A program made the position numbers and the translations under genes. The notes beneath the pieces are model-generated. The model saw nothing but the letters and a program-made list of their open reading frames with translations, did not search any database and had not been told where the DNA came from. DNA of 64,000 nucleotides from Rheinheimera aquimaris (GTDB lineage: Bacteria; Pseudomonadota; Gammaproteobacteria; Enterobacterales; Alteromonadaceae): the NCBI RefSeq assembly GCF_020531985.1, contig NZ_JAJAVQ010000007.1, positions 62,001 through 126,000 on the forward strand, given 5' to 3'. Shown here one piece after another: positions 26,429-35,541 of this stretch (its first letter is position 1; each line of letters opens with the position of its first letter).

Positions 26429-27757
26429 CGGCGGCCACAGTACCCCGATGCCAAACTGCAGATCCCGCCCCGGTTGTCCGGCGTCGCGGGCCTGCTGGCT
26501 TAAAAGTGCGATGATCTGATCTTTGCTGAGGCCTGGCTGACGGGCTCTGAGGCAGGCTACTGCCGCACTCACCACAGGTGTAGCCAGTGAAGTGCCACTT
26601 TGTGTTACCAGGGTACCATCGGGATGCAAGGTCGCCACATTTACGCCCAACGCGGCAAAATCAACATATTCAGCCTGATTGGCCCAGCGGTAAAGCTGCG
26701 AGTCGCTGTCCACGGCCGTTGCCGCTATCACCTGCGGATAAGCCGCCGGATACCGCGCAGCGCCCGCCGGCCCTTCATTTCCTGCTGCCGCAACCAGCAG
26801 GTGCTGCTGTTCAGTCAAACGGGCAATTACCGCAGCCAGCACCGGGTTATCCGGCCCGGTCAGGCTCATATTAATCACATCGACCTTTTGAAGCGCCAGC
26901 CAGTTCAGTGCCTGTATAATATGCGCCAGCGTGGCAGACTGCAGGTACGGGCTACTGGGATAAAAGGCGGCCGCATTATACAACGTCAGCTCAGGTAATA
27001 ACGGTTGCAGGCCGTCCTGCCGGGCAGCAAGTACCCCCGCCACCGCCGTGCCGTGTACCACACTAAGGCCGATCCCCTCCGGCAAAAATCGCTGTTGCGT
27101 GATCTGTAACCGGCCAGCAGCAGATGTAATAAACGCCGGGTGCTGCTCAGCAATGGCGGTATCCACCATGCCCAAACGAACAGGCTCTTCACACATCGCC
27201 GGCAGAGGCAATGATACCGTGGTCGCAGCGGTAGTGCTTTTGGCGGCTTGTGGCTGATACAGGTGGTTACGCCCGGCCGAACTGGCAAGCGTAGCATCAA
27301 ACAGCGTGCTAAGTTCAGCCACGGAATCGGCTTGCGGGGGGACGCGCAAACGGTACATTGTCAGACCGATAGCATCCAGCGTTTCGGTCGACATAAGCCA
27401 CAGCGTTAACTGGGGCCAGCGCTGCTGCCAGCTTTGCCACTGTGCCGGCTCAAGCAACAACAGCCATTCGCGTTCAATAGCGCGGTAGCCTTGTTCTACT
27501 TCCACTTCACGCCAGAGCAGCTGCCCGTCGGCAGTAGTAATAGCAAGTAGCGGCGGTAAGGCATTACTCAGCTCTGCCAGTTGGCCGGTAGTTTGCTGCA
27601 CGACTGCCGGTAATGGTTCAGTAAGTTTGGGCAATGGCCGAAGCTCAGGCAAGGTTTGCACCGCGGGTGGCAGGATCGGTTTTACCGGTTCAGGAATAAC
27701 CTGGGCCGATAACTTGCCAAAAACCAATGTCAGACATAAAAAGGTTAGTGCTCTCAT
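26408..27757 (-). CDS. Secreted subtilisin-like serine protease (S8)
   Basis: A 449-aa exported protease. Signal peptide 1-18; then a Pro-rich stretch (21-50) and a region to about 185 that may be the pro-part; then the S8 domain. Catalytic residues are Asp199 in GMVDTAI, His235 in VHGTAVAGVL, oxyanion Asn327 in AAGNEGPAG and Ser390 in SGTSLATPVVSA. There is no autotransporter or sortase-type tail. It diverges from the ECF sigma gene across 127 bp and converges on the barrel gene. A promoter-like motif pointing its way suggests co-regulation. Its substrate may be the AST-rich protein, an inference. Confidence 0.85.
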   Translation of the reverse strand: MRALTFLCLTLVFGKLSAQVIPEPVKPILPPAVQTLPELRPLPKLTEPLPAVVQQTTGQLAELSNALPPLLAITTADGQLLWREVEVEQGYRAIEREWLLLLEPAQWQSWQQRWPQLTLWLMSTETLDAIGLTMYRLRVPPQADSVAELSTLFDATLASSAGRNHLYQPQAAKSTTAATTVSLPLPAMCEEPVRLGMVDTAIAEQHPAFITSAAGRLQITQQRFLPEGIGLSVVHGTAVAGVLAARQDGLQPLLPELTLYNAAAFYPSSPYLQSATLAHIIQALNWLALQKVDVINMSLTGPDNPVLAAVIARLTEQQHLLVAAAGNEGPAGAARYPAAYPQVIAATAVDSDSQLYRWANQAEYVDFAALGVNVATLHPDGTLVTQSGTSLATPVVSAAVACLRARQPGLSKDQIIALLSQQARDAGQPGRDLQFGIGVLWPPLKAQRQ

Positions 27758-27795
27758 CTACCTACCTGCGAAATCGTCAGTTACTGTTATGCAGT

Positions 27796-27822
27796 ACAAC
27801 GACCATGCGAAAAAAAAATTCC
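27796..27822 (-). promoter_or_regulatory. Possible ECF-type promoter for the subtilase
   Basis: On the minus strand GGAATTTT (27815-27822) is followed 13 bp on by CGTT, one base closer than in the two plus-strand motifs. It stands back-to-back with the sigma-gene promoter. The two -35 boxes form the palindrome TTCCA-TCAGC-TGGAA. It is less certain than the other two. Confidence 0.4.
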
Positions 27823-27829
27823 ATCAGCT

Positions 27830-27856
27830 GGAATAAATTTCGCGGCTCAGCCGTTA
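27830..27856 (+). promoter_or_regulatory. ECF-type promoter for the sigma factor operon
   Basis: GGAATAAA (27830-27837), 13 bp, CCGTTA (27851-27856), with an A-tract upstream. It matches the motif at 24729-24755 in both boxes and in spacing. It implies positive autoregulation by the encoded sigma factor. Confidence 0.65.
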
Positions 27857-27884
27857 TCAGGTTAAACAGGAGTATAACTGAACC

Positions 27885-28367
27885 ATGACGACAGAACTGA
27901 CATTACTTTTACCGGCATTGCGCCGCTTTGCCTATTCGCTGACCGGCAATATGGCAGATGCCGATGATTTGCTGCAGAGCACGGTAGTAAAATTGCTCGA
28001 CTCGCCGCCGGCAGCTGATGTACCGCTACTGCAATGGTCATTCCGGGTGTGCCGTAATCTGTGGATAGACGATTACCGCGCCAAAAAAGTGCGGCAACAT
28101 ACTGCGCTGGACGAAGCCGCTGAATTATCCGGTGAAGACGGTGAGCAGGTGGCAATTAATGAGATCACGCTGACAGAAGTAAACCAGGCGATGAATAACC
28201 TGCCTGGCGAGCAGCGCGAGGTGCTATCGCTGGTTGCCGTGCAGGGTATGAGTTACAGTGAGGCCGCCGGCGTCTTGGCAATACCCCAGGGCACTATCAT
28301 GAGCCGGTTGGCCCGGGCGCGGGTGGCAATGGTTGACGCTTTGAAATATTCAGGAGTACTGGCATGA
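27885..28367 (+). CDS. ECF-family RNA polymerase sigma factor
   Basis: A 160-aa sigma factor made of regions 2 and 4 only. Region 2 (about 10-70) shows NMADADDLLQSTVVKLL and RVCRNLWIDDYRAKK. Region 4 (about 100-150) shows NNLPGEQREVLSLVAVQGMSYSEAAGVL and PQGTIMSRLARAR. It recruits RNA polymerase to promoters such as those proposed here. Its stop overlaps the start of the next gene (ATGA), the anti-sigma candidate. The group within the ECF classification is not determined. Confidence 0.9.
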   Translation: MTTELTLLLPALRRFAYSLTGNMADADDLLQSTVVKLLDSPPAADVPLLQWSFRVCRNLWIDDYRAKKVRQHTALDEAAELSGEDGEQVAINEITLTEVNQAMNNLPGEQREVLSLVAVQGMSYSEAAGVLAIPQGTIMSRLARARVAMVDALKYSGVLA

Positions 28368-29101
28368 GTGCACAGCAACACTTAACGTTTAGCGACATCC
28401 AGTTATCGGCGTTTCTCGATGCCGCACTGCCAGAGCCTGATATGGAGCTGATTCGTCAGGCGCTGACAGAAGATGACACCCTGGTTAACCGGCTGGCCGA
28501 GCTGGCGATGGTTGATACGTTGGTTGAACAGTGCTACCGGCAAATTGATAACCAGCCGCTGCCGGCAGAACTGCAGGCACTGGCTCAGCAACATAGCAGC
28601 ACCGATAACGTGGTGCCATTTCGCCGGATAAAACAGGCCGCCCGTCAGTGGCAATTGCAGGCCGCGGCTGTGGCTCTGATGTCGCTGATCACCGTATTCA
28701 GCCTGACCAACCGCCAGGCGACAGACAGCTTGCAGGCGGGCACCGATGCCTGGCAACGAGTCAGCGACGTATTACAGCGACAACCCAGCGGTAAAGACTA
28801 TGTCGTCGCCGATGCCACCGTAACACCGCGCTTGAGCTTTATCAGTAAAAATGGTCAGTTTTGCCGCCAGTATGGCCTGCAGCAAAATGGTGCCGGCAGT
28901 GAGCATATTGCCTGTCGCAGCCAGAACCAGTGGCAGCTTGAGGCCAGTGCTGATACGGGCCCAACCGTTACCGATAGCAGCGGCTATCAGACAGCCAGTG
29001 GCGGCCGGGTACTGGATGACAAACTGGACCAGCTAATGACATCAGCGCCGCTGTCACCGACAGCTGAACAGCAATACCTTACACCAAGTTCGCAACAATA
29101 A
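28364..29101 (+). CDS. Probable membrane anti-sigma factor
   Basis: A 245-aa single-pass protein. The cytoplasmic part (1-95) begins with a helical region SDIQLSAFLDAALPEPDMELI, as in anti-sigma domains of the RseA/FecR type, but without the zinc-binding HxxxCxxC. A TM helix at about 98-115 is followed by a periplasmic domain (about 116-245) with two cysteines that could form a disulfide. Translational coupling with the sigma factor (4-bp overlap) is the main evidence for the role. The periplasmic part may sense or be cut by an envelope signal. Confidence 0.7.
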   Translation: MSAQQHLTFSDIQLSAFLDAALPEPDMELIRQALTEDDTLVNRLAELAMVDTLVEQCYRQIDNQPLPAELQALAQQHSSTDNVVPFRRIKQAARQWQLQAAAVALMSLITVFSLTNRQATDSLQAGTDAWQRVSDVLQRQPSGKDYVVADATVTPRLSFISKNGQFCRQYGLQQNGAGSEHIACRSQNQWQLEASADTGPTVTDSSGYQTASGGRVLDDKLDQLMTSAPLSPTAEQQYLTPSSQQ

Positions 29102-29113
29102 GCGGAGGTTACC

Positions 29114-29593
29114 TTGCGACACCTTAGCACCTTATTACTTTTGACAACGCTGCTGTTATTGGGCGCCTGCGTCAGCCAGGATCCATACCAGGCCGCCAGT
29201 GGCAGTGGTTTTGGTTATCAGGAGCAGCAGTTAAACGATACCCGGTACAAAGTCAGCTTCGCTGCCAGAGGCAATGATAGCGAGGCTGCCCGGGATTTTG
29301 CGATGCGCCGCGCGGCGGAGCTAACTGCCGAGCGCGGTTATGACTGGTTCGTGGTAACAGACACAGAAACTCTCACTGAGCGGGAAACCCCATCGACAAC
29401 CATTGCAGGCAGTTACAGCCAGACCCAGGTGACGGATTGTGGTTTACTGAGCTGTCGCAGCCGCACGGTAATGCAACCAGAAAGCCATGCTGGCACGACT
29501 ATGTCTTCATCACGGGTTGAAGTGGTGTTGCAGATCCGCCTGGGTAAAGGCATCCGGCCGGAAGGGGTAGCCAGCTACCCGGCACAGCGCTAA
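29114..29593 (+). CDS. CC0125/CC1285-type lipoprotein
   Basis: A 159-aa lipoprotein with signal sequence and lipobox LLGAC. The mature domain has YKVSFAARGNDSEAARDFAMRRAAELTAERGYDWFVV, typical of a small family of outer-membrane or periplasmic lipoproteins seen next to sigma factors and envelope genes. Two cysteines in DCGLLSCRS may pair. The start is TTG 29114 behind GGAGG with a 5-nt spacer. It follows the anti-sigma gene by 12 bp and is its operon partner, so it may take part in signal sensing. Its stop overlaps the convergent cyclase gene. Confidence 0.75.
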   Translation: MRHLSTLLLLTTLLLLGACVSQDPYQAASGSGFGYQEQQLNDTRYKVSFAARGNDSEAARDFAMRRAAELTAERGYDWFVVTDTETLTERETPSTTIAGSYSQTQVTDCGLLSCRSRTVMQPESHAGTTMSSSRVEVVLQIRLGKGIRPEGVASYPAQR

Positions 29594-31035
29594 CCCGCTT
29601 TACCGTCAACCTGAGCAGAAACAGCAACAACGGCATTTTTGCCGTTGTGCTTTACCTGATACAAGGCTTTATCGGCACACTTTAGCAACTGCTCCAGCGC
29701 CAGTTCCTGCTCAGCCTCAGCAATACATACACCGATGCTGACGGTAAATTGCAGGCAGATCAGCGCCTCCCCGTTTAATGTCATCGGCTCTTGTAGCATA
29801 GTCGCCAGTTTTTGCTGAAAACGCTGCAGCGTATGCTCTACATCCCGGGCCTTATCAAATAACATGGTCAGGCCAAACTCTTCACCGCCGATCCGGCCGA
29901 TAATATCCTCGGCCCGGAAAAAGCCCTTCATACAACTGGCCAGCACATTTAAGGCCTGATCACCCACCGCATGGCCGTGCTGATCATTTATCTGTTTAAA
30001 GTCATCAACATCCAGCATCGCTACCGCCAGACACTTGCCGTTGCGGCGCACCATACTCAGTAAAGAGTGACTCATTTCCATAAAGTAACGCCGGTTGGGA
30101 ATATCGGTCAGGGCGTCGAAGTATGCCAGCCGCTGTAATTTGGTATTAGCCGTTTTGAGCTCCAGCGTACGCTGGCGCACCACATCCTGCAGGTTTTCTT
30201 TCAGTTGCTTTAAATCCCGGTTGCGTTTTTCCAGCTGCTCGGCATAAAAGGTTTGCTCGGTAACATCGCGTTCGATGGCGGCAAAATGTGTTACAACACC
30301 ATCACGGTTTTTCAGCGGAATAATATTCATATCAAGAAAATAGGGTTTACCGGCTTTTGAATAGTTCAACAGAATTTCCCGCACCGGTTGCTGTTGCATC
30401 AATGCCGCCTTGATCCGCTCTTTGGTTGCCTGATCAGTAAATTTTCCCTGCAGAATACGCGGCGTCTCACCCATGACTTCCTGTGCGCTGTAGCCGGTAA
30501 GGCGCTCAAAGGCTTTATTCACGTACACAATTTTCGGGCCGTAAGGTTCGCTCAGCTGATCCGCCTCGGTCACAATGACAATATCTTCAGCGTTTTTGAC
30601 AATTTGCTCAAAAGAGAACAGAGCAACTGCATCCTCCAGCTTAAACAGTGTTACAACGATAAATGCCAGCTCAGAATCATCGGCTTTTTCAATAACAGCA
30701 TTCACTTTAAACCAGTGCGTCTCTTCATGATCAAAGTCGATAGCACCCACAATATAGCCATACAAAGACTCACCACTTTGTTTAACTTTGTTGACCGGAA
30801 ATTCTGAAATATGCAGTTTGCGGTGATGCTCATCTAATAAGTGCCAACGCGGGTCCATCGCAGTAGAACCAATCAGTTGGTCATAGGTCAGGTTCAGCAT
30901 TTGCAGTGCGGTAGGGTTGGCATACACTACTGCGGTATCCCAGTTATGCACAATAACGCCTATGCCGGCAGAATCGATTAACCGGGCGAAGTCAATATTA
31001 CTCAGCTCAGACGCTGCAGAATCTCCCCGCTTCAC
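29590..31035 (-). CDS. PAS-PAS-GGDEF diguanylate cyclase
   Basis: A 481-aa cytosolic protein that probably makes c-di-GMP. Order: PAS domain (about 12-135), second PAS/PAC (about 140-262, with NKAFERLTGYSAQEVMGE and the PAC segment AAIERDVTE), a coiled-coil linker (about 265-300), and a GGDEF domain (about 300-475). The active-site motif is GGEEF (383-387), and the product-inhibition I-site RAED (374-377) stands five residues upstream. No membrane segments are seen. The start is GTG. The PAS ligand is unknown; the second PAS may sense redox or oxygen. Confidence 0.9.
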   Translation of the reverse strand: MKRGDSAASELSNIDFARLIDSAGIGVIVHNWDTAVVYANPTALQMLNLTYDQLIGSTAMDPRWHLLDEHHRKLHISEFPVNKVKQSGESLYGYIVGAIDFDHEETHWFKVNAVIEKADDSELAFIVVTLFKLEDAVALFSFEQIVKNAEDIVIVTEADQLSEPYGPKIVYVNKAFERLTGYSAQEVMGETPRILQGKFTDQATKERIKAALMQQQPVREILLNYSKAGKPYFLDMNIIPLKNRDGVVTHFAAIERDVTEQTFYAEQLEKRNRDLKQLKENLQDVVRQRTLELKTANTKLQRLAYFDALTDIPNRRYFMEMSHSLLSMVRRNGKCLAVAMLDVDDFKQINDQHGHAVGDQALNVLASCMKGFFRAEDIIGRIGGEEFGLTMLFDKARDVEHTLQRFQQKLATMLQEPMTLNGEALICLQFTVSIGVCIAEAEQELALEQLLKCADKALYQVKHNGKNAVVAVSAQVDGKAG

Positions 31036-31116
31036 TGGTGCTACATCCGTGTTTAACTACTGGTATCTATTAGGTGTAGTACACCGCAGGCATTTTGTCA
31101 GGCTGACAGGGGCGGC

Positions 31117-31144
31117 AAAAAAACCCGCCATCAAGGCGGGTTTT
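31117..31144 (-). terminator. Terminator after the second TonB receptor gene
   Basis: AAAACCCGCC (31120-31129) and GGCGGGTTTT (31135-31144) form a 10-bp stem with a 5-nt loop. On the minus strand a seven-T run follows. It ends the receptor transcript. Confidence 0.85.
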
Positions 31145-31164
31145 GTCAACGTTCGACAAACAGA

Positions 31165-33675
31165 TTAGAACTTGTAGCTGATACCACCGAAGAACTGGCG
31201 ACCGATAGTGTCAAACACTTCCGGTACAGTGCCGCCATCGCTGCCGTTCGCAACGCGTGATGGCTCTTCGTCTGTCAGGTTTTTCACGCCCAGCGATACG
31301 CTTAAACCGTCGGTAATGAAGTAGCTGGCAGAGATGTTGTGATACAGCACTGAGTCAATTTTAGAACCGTCAGCCAGGTATTCACTTTCGCCGATGTAAC
31401 GGTTGAAATAGGTTACATTCCAGTCGTCCATACCCGCCTGAATACTGAAGTTATTACGCAGTTCAGCATAGCCGCCAAAGTTACCATCGATAGTGTTGGT
31501 GTACTCGATACCGTCCTGTTTGAACTTCAGTAACCAGGTGATATCGTTGTTGATTTTCCAGGTTAAACCCAGGCCGTCAAAGCGGTAGCTGATGTTACCG
31601 TCGATACCACTGGTATCCTGATTACCCACGTTAGTCAGCGGGTTAGTGAAGTTTGACAAGTCACCGTCTAATGTAATGCTGAAGGTTTCACAAGATGTAA
31701 CATCACCGGCGAAACAGTTATTTAAACCAGCCTGCGCATCTAAACGTGTAATAGCGTTAGATACTTTGAAACGCCAGTAATCAACCGTCATCGACAGACC
31801 TTCGATCTGTGATGGAGACAATACAAAACCAGCAGTGAAAGACTCTGACTCTTCCGGTTGAATATTTGAATCTGACGTGTAATTCACCAGAATTTGCGGG
31901 TCTTGCTCGTTGCCCCATGGGTCGTCCAGGTAATCGTAAGAACCTGTGTTACCACCGTATAATTCACTAACGTTTGGCGCACGGAAACCCGTTGCGGCTA
32001 CAGCCCGTAACATCAGCTCGTCAGTTGCTTCGTAGGTTAAACCAATTTTCCAGGTGCTGGCTTTACCGAAGGTTGAGTAGTCATCAAAACGCAGGGCAAA
32101 TTCACCGGTCAGTTTTTCACTGAACGGTACACTGACTTCCTGATAGAACGACACAACATCATAGCTACCATTGGTTGGATCTTGCTGCGCTGCAGTGCCT
32201 TCGCCGGCAACAATTACCGGATCCGGGTTATAGTAACCACTGTCACGGCGGTATTCTGCACCAATAGCAAAGCCAACTGCACCGGCTTCTAAATCAAACA
32301 GGTCGCCACTTAATACACCGGCAACGATATGCTGCTTGTTACCGCCAGTGGCTTGTTCAAAGTAGCCAACATCGTCAATGATCGCTTGTGTCAGTGGCGC
32401 ACCGCTGAACCAGGCTGCCTGATTAGCATAAACAGAATTTTCCATCTTCACGGCATTGATAGAGTTTGCCACTGAAGTATCGGCTTCATTCTTACCGAAA
32501 GTGTAAGACAGATCCCAGCTCATGCCGGTGTGTACGTCCAACGTGCCGGCTAAACCAGCAGATAAACGCAACGTATCAGTATCTTGTGCATAAATACGCG
32601 GGCCGACATCGGTAGTACGGCGGCGGTAGTTCACACGACCGGTGTCATCAGCTTCAATGCCACCTGCAATCATACCTGGTGTTAAGGTAATACAGTTCAC
32701 CAGATCAGCACCCGGCGCGCCGCAAACGTCCAGCATAATGTCGCCAGGCTGTGCAGCCAGCTGCTGGTCTGATTTACGCTTGGTATAAAGTACATCGGCG
32801 GTGAAAATCAGCTCGTCAGCAAATTCCTGAGTAGCATTAGCGAACAGGCTGTAACGCTTACTTGGCGTTTGATACCAGCTGTCTTTGGTGAAATCGTAAC
32901 CGGTAGAACGGTCAACCCATTCACCTTGAGCATTTTGTACTTTGCCACCTAAAGAGCCGGTAGGGATAAACGAGCTGCTGCCTGGCTCTGTCCAGTCACG
33001 GTCAGCCTGAATTACACCTTCACGCTTAGAAAATGATGCACCAAACGTGTAGTTGCCGCGGTCAGTGCTAAAACCATACAGCGCACTTAATTCACCGGTT
33101 TCACCGTCACCTTTATCAGTGCTGCTGCCATTTAAGTCCAGTTGCACACCTTCGAAGTCTTTCTTGGTGATGATGTTCACTACACCGGCAATAGCGTCTG
33201 AACCGTATACCGCAGATGCGCCGTCTTTCAGAATTTCTACCCGGGCAATCATCGCTACAGGGATAGCATTTAAGTCTACCGCGCTGTCAGCACCTGAACC
33301 TGAGTTCACCATACGACGACCATTTAATAACACCAGAGTGCGCTGAGCGCCCATACCACGCAAATCAACCTGCGCCACACCGTCAGCGCCGTTGTTTGTC
33401 GTTGAACCTACCGCTGCGCCAGCCATAGAAGTTTGCGCTTGCAGCAGCTGGTCAACTGACGTGAAGCCTTCAACACGGATGGCAGCAGCATCGATCACCG
33501 TGACCGGAGAAGCCGTTTCCATATCCTGGCGTTGAATGCGTGAGCCAGTTACTTCAATGCGCTCCACTTTAGCGGCTTCTTCCTGCGCCATTGCTACAGA
33601 ACTGAAACCAGCGACAGAAACAGGTGCCGCCAGCAGTGCAAAGCGTACCGCTTTGCTTACGAAAGAGTTTTGCAT
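31165..33675 (-). CDS. TonB-dependent outer-membrane receptor
   Basis: An 836-aa receptor with a signal peptide ending AMAQ, TonB-box region KVERIEVTGSRI (about 37-48), plug domain with QVDLRGMGAQRTLVLLNGRRM and VEILKDGASAVYGSDAIAGVVNI, and a large barrel ending GGISYKF. The plug belongs to the subfamily common in Alteromonadales and Xanthomonadales for peptides or glycans. No fecR or sigma gene adjoins. It diverges from a LytTR regulator across about 300 bp, so regulation by it is possible but not shown. Confidence 0.9.
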   Translation of the reverse strand: MQNSFVSKAVRFALLAAPVSVAGFSSVAMAQEEAAKVERIEVTGSRIQRQDMETASPVTVIDAAAIRVEGFTSVDQLLQAQTSMAGAAVGSTTNNGADGVAQVDLRGMGAQRTLVLLNGRRMVNSGSGADSAVDLNAIPVAMIARVEILKDGASAVYGSDAIAGVVNIITKKDFEGVQLDLNGSSTDKGDGETGELSALYGFSTDRGNYTFGASFSKREGVIQADRDWTEPGSSSFIPTGSLGGKVQNAQGEWVDRSTGYDFTKDSWYQTPSKRYSLFANATQEFADELIFTADVLYTKRKSDQQLAAQPGDIMLDVCGAPGADLVNCITLTPGMIAGGIEADDTGRVNYRRRTTDVGPRIYAQDTDTLRLSAGLAGTLDVHTGMSWDLSYTFGKNEADTSVANSINAVKMENSVYANQAAWFSGAPLTQAIIDDVGYFEQATGGNKQHIVAGVLSGDLFDLEAGAVGFAIGAEYRRDSGYYNPDPVIVAGEGTAAQQDPTNGSYDVVSFYQEVSVPFSEKLTGEFALRFDDYSTFGKASTWKIGLTYEATDELMLRAVAATGFRAPNVSELYGGNTGSYDYLDDPWGNEQDPQILVNYTSDSNIQPEESESFTAGFVLSPSQIEGLSMTVDYWRFKVSNAITRLDAQAGLNNCFAGDVTSCETFSITLDGDLSNFTNPLTNVGNQDTSGIDGNISYRFDGLGLTWKINNDITWLLKFKQDGIEYTNTIDGNFGGYAELRNNFSIQAGMDDWNVTYFNRYIGESEYLADGSKIDSVLYHNISASYFITDGLSVSLGVKNLTDEEPSRVANGSDGGTVPEVFDTIGRQFFGGISYKF

Positions 33676-33983
33676 GTTATTCCCCCTGGAAGCCTTTGTT
33701 TACGGCCGCCGTTGTTATAGTGGTGGTTTTTCCGGCGCTGACGCTACTGCTGTTCTGTTGCCAAATCCAGTCCAAATACGCCAGATAGACCTTTACTGTG
33801 ACAAAGCGGGGGATTTGCGCTATTAGCGCTTAAACTGTACTAATTTGTTATCTGTCGGCAAAACGCTAACGGCTTTCGTCCGACTTTGTTAGAATGCGCG
33901 CCCCGAAACGGCTTTGGCTGCCGCGGGAACCTTAATGCATCCTATGAAGTCAGAGTTGCTCTGCATTGTTTTTAGAGTCGGAT
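33676..33983. other. Intergenic region between TonB receptor and LytTR regulator
   Basis: A 308-bp divergent region. It must hold the promoters of both genes, but I see no clear operator or structured element in it. Confidence 0.5.
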
Positions 33984-34727
33984 ATGAAACTAAGTTGTTT
34001 AATAGTGGACGACGAACCGTTAGCCAGGGCTGGCATCAGACATTTACTTAATCAGCAAAATCAGTTTGAAATTGCAGCTGAAGCCGATAACGGCACCGAT
34101 GCGCTGCGCCTGGCAGAGCTGCATCAGCCAGACATTATTTTTCTCGACATTCAGATGCCGGGTTTAGATGGCTTAAATGTGTTTAAGCAGCTGGCGAATA
34201 AGCCGGCTGTGATTTTCTGTAGTGCTTATGCGGAACATGCTGTTGCAGCCTTTGAGCTTAGCGCGGTGGATTACCTGTTAAAGCCTTTTAGTGCAGAGCG
34301 GTTTCAGCAGGCGTTATTTAAAGCCTGCGGCAAAATTATCGACAAACTTAACCGCGGTTCAAGCAAACCGGCAGAAACCCCTAGCTATATTGACCGGCTG
34401 ACCATTCGCGATCCGGGCCGGCTGCGTATTGTTGAAGTTAATGACATCAGTTGGATTGAAAGCGCGGGTAACTATATTGATATCCATGTTTATTCACAGC
34501 GTAAAAGTTATTTGCTGCGCGATACTATGGCGGCAATTGAGAAAAAACTGGATCCGGCACTGTTTGCCCGTATCCACCGCTCAAGCATAGTGCGTAAAAG
34601 CGATATTGTAGAGCTCAGGCCCGGAGACAAAGGCGATGCCGAAGTGATTCTCAAATGTGGTACTGTGCTGACGATGTCGCGGCGCAACCGTAATGCGCTA
34701 GCCGACTTGTTTGGTCATCTCGCCTGA
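33984..34727 (+). CDS. LytTR-family response regulator
   Basis: A 247-aa transcription factor. The receiver domain (1-120) has LIVDDEPLARAG with the acidic pair, phospho-acceptor Asp in IIFLDIQMPG, the signature Ser in FCSAY, and the signature Lys in DYLLKPF. The LytTR DNA-binding domain (about 145-245) shows DISWIESAGNYIDIHV and FARIHRSSIVRKSDI. The frame is open from TTG 33966, but ATG 33984 matches the family start. No histidine kinase is adjacent, so its partner is encoded elsewhere. It is probably activated by a LytS-type kinase. Confidence 0.9.
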   Translation: MKLSCLIVDDEPLARAGIRHLLNQQNQFEIAAEADNGTDALRLAELHQPDIIFLDIQMPGLDGLNVFKQLANKPAVIFCSAYAEHAVAAFELSAVDYLLKPFSAERFQQALFKACGKIIDKLNRGSSKPAETPSYIDRLTIRDPGRLRIVEVNDISWIESAGNYIDIHVYSQRKSYLLRDTMAAIEKKLDPALFARIHRSSIVRKSDIVELRPGDKGDAEVILKCGTVLTMSRRNRNALADLFGHLA

Positions 34728-34791
34728 CAGTGCAGCGCAATAGCCAATATGTTTGATATACTGCCAGCATCGATGCAGAGGTAGAAACAGT

Positions 34792-35502
34792 ATGACACAG
34801 CAGCAGGCAAGCACAGCAGCCAAACCCAAAAAATCAGGCTTTATCAGCAACCTGCTGTTAAATGTTATTATTCCTGCTGTTATTCTAAGCCGCTTCAGCG
34901 GCCCCGACGCACTGGGGCCGGTATGGGCGGTAGTGGTCGCGCTGGCGTTCCCGCTGTTGTTTGGGCTGTGGGAGCTGCTGCAATCAGGCAAGGTAAACTT
35001 TTTCTCAATATTGGGTATTGTCAGTGTACTGCTGACCGGCGGCATCAGCCTGTTGCAGCTGGATCCGGCCTATATCGCCATCAAAGAGGCGTTAATTCCC
35101 GGCCTGATAGGTATCATAGTACTGGTAAGCCAGTACACGCCCTTTCCGTTTGTAAAAAAGCTGCTGATAAACCCCGAATTACTGGATACCGATAAACTGT
35201 ACCAGGTGTTGGCAGACAGGAATAACAGCACGGCCTTTGAGCAACGAATGGCCCGCGCCGGCTACATTGTTGCAGCGTCATTTTTCCTGTCATCTGCGCT
35301 GAACTATATACTGGCCAAAGCCATTGTGGTCAGCCCACCGGGTACTACAGCTTATGCCGAAGAACTGGGCAGAATGACCTGGTTAAGTTACCCGGTCATA
35401 GTGCTGCCCAGTATGGTGATGCTGTTTGGCGCTATTATCTATATGTTCCGTCAGATAGGTAAGCTGACCGGTCAGTCGCTGGAAGACTTCATGTTGCAGT
35501 AA
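34792..35502 (+). CDS. VC0807-type membrane protein
   Basis: A 236-aa integral membrane protein with about six helices, a conserved RMARAGYIVAASFFLSSALNYILA segment and WELLQSGKVNFFSILGIVSVLLTGGI. The pattern is that of the VC0807 family, related to intracellular septation protein A. The function is unknown. The frame is open from 34753, but ATG 34792 has AGAGGT at 34777-34782 with a 9-nt spacer, so I use it. Confidence 0.75.
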   Translation: MTQQQASTAAKPKKSGFISNLLLNVIIPAVILSRFSGPDALGPVWAVVVALAFPLLFGLWELLQSGKVNFFSILGIVSVLLTGGISLLQLDPAYIAIKEALIPGLIGIIVLVSQYTPFPFVKKLLINPELLDTDKLYQVLADRNNSTAFEQRMARAGYIVAASFFLSSALNYILAKAIVVSPPGTTAYAEELGRMTWLSYPVIVLPSMVMLFGAIIYMFRQIGKLTGQSLEDFMLQ

Positions 35503-35503
35503 G

Positions 35504-35541
35504 TTAATCAGACAAATTGCAGATTTGCCTGATTAAAGTTT
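35504..35541 (+). terminator. Stem-loop overlapping the DUF1501 gene end
   Basis: TTAATCAG (35504-35511) and CTGATTAA (35529-35536), with inner AAAT/ATTT pairing, then AGTTTTT. It could terminate the VC0807-type gene while covering the stop region of the convergent gene. Confidence 0.5.
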
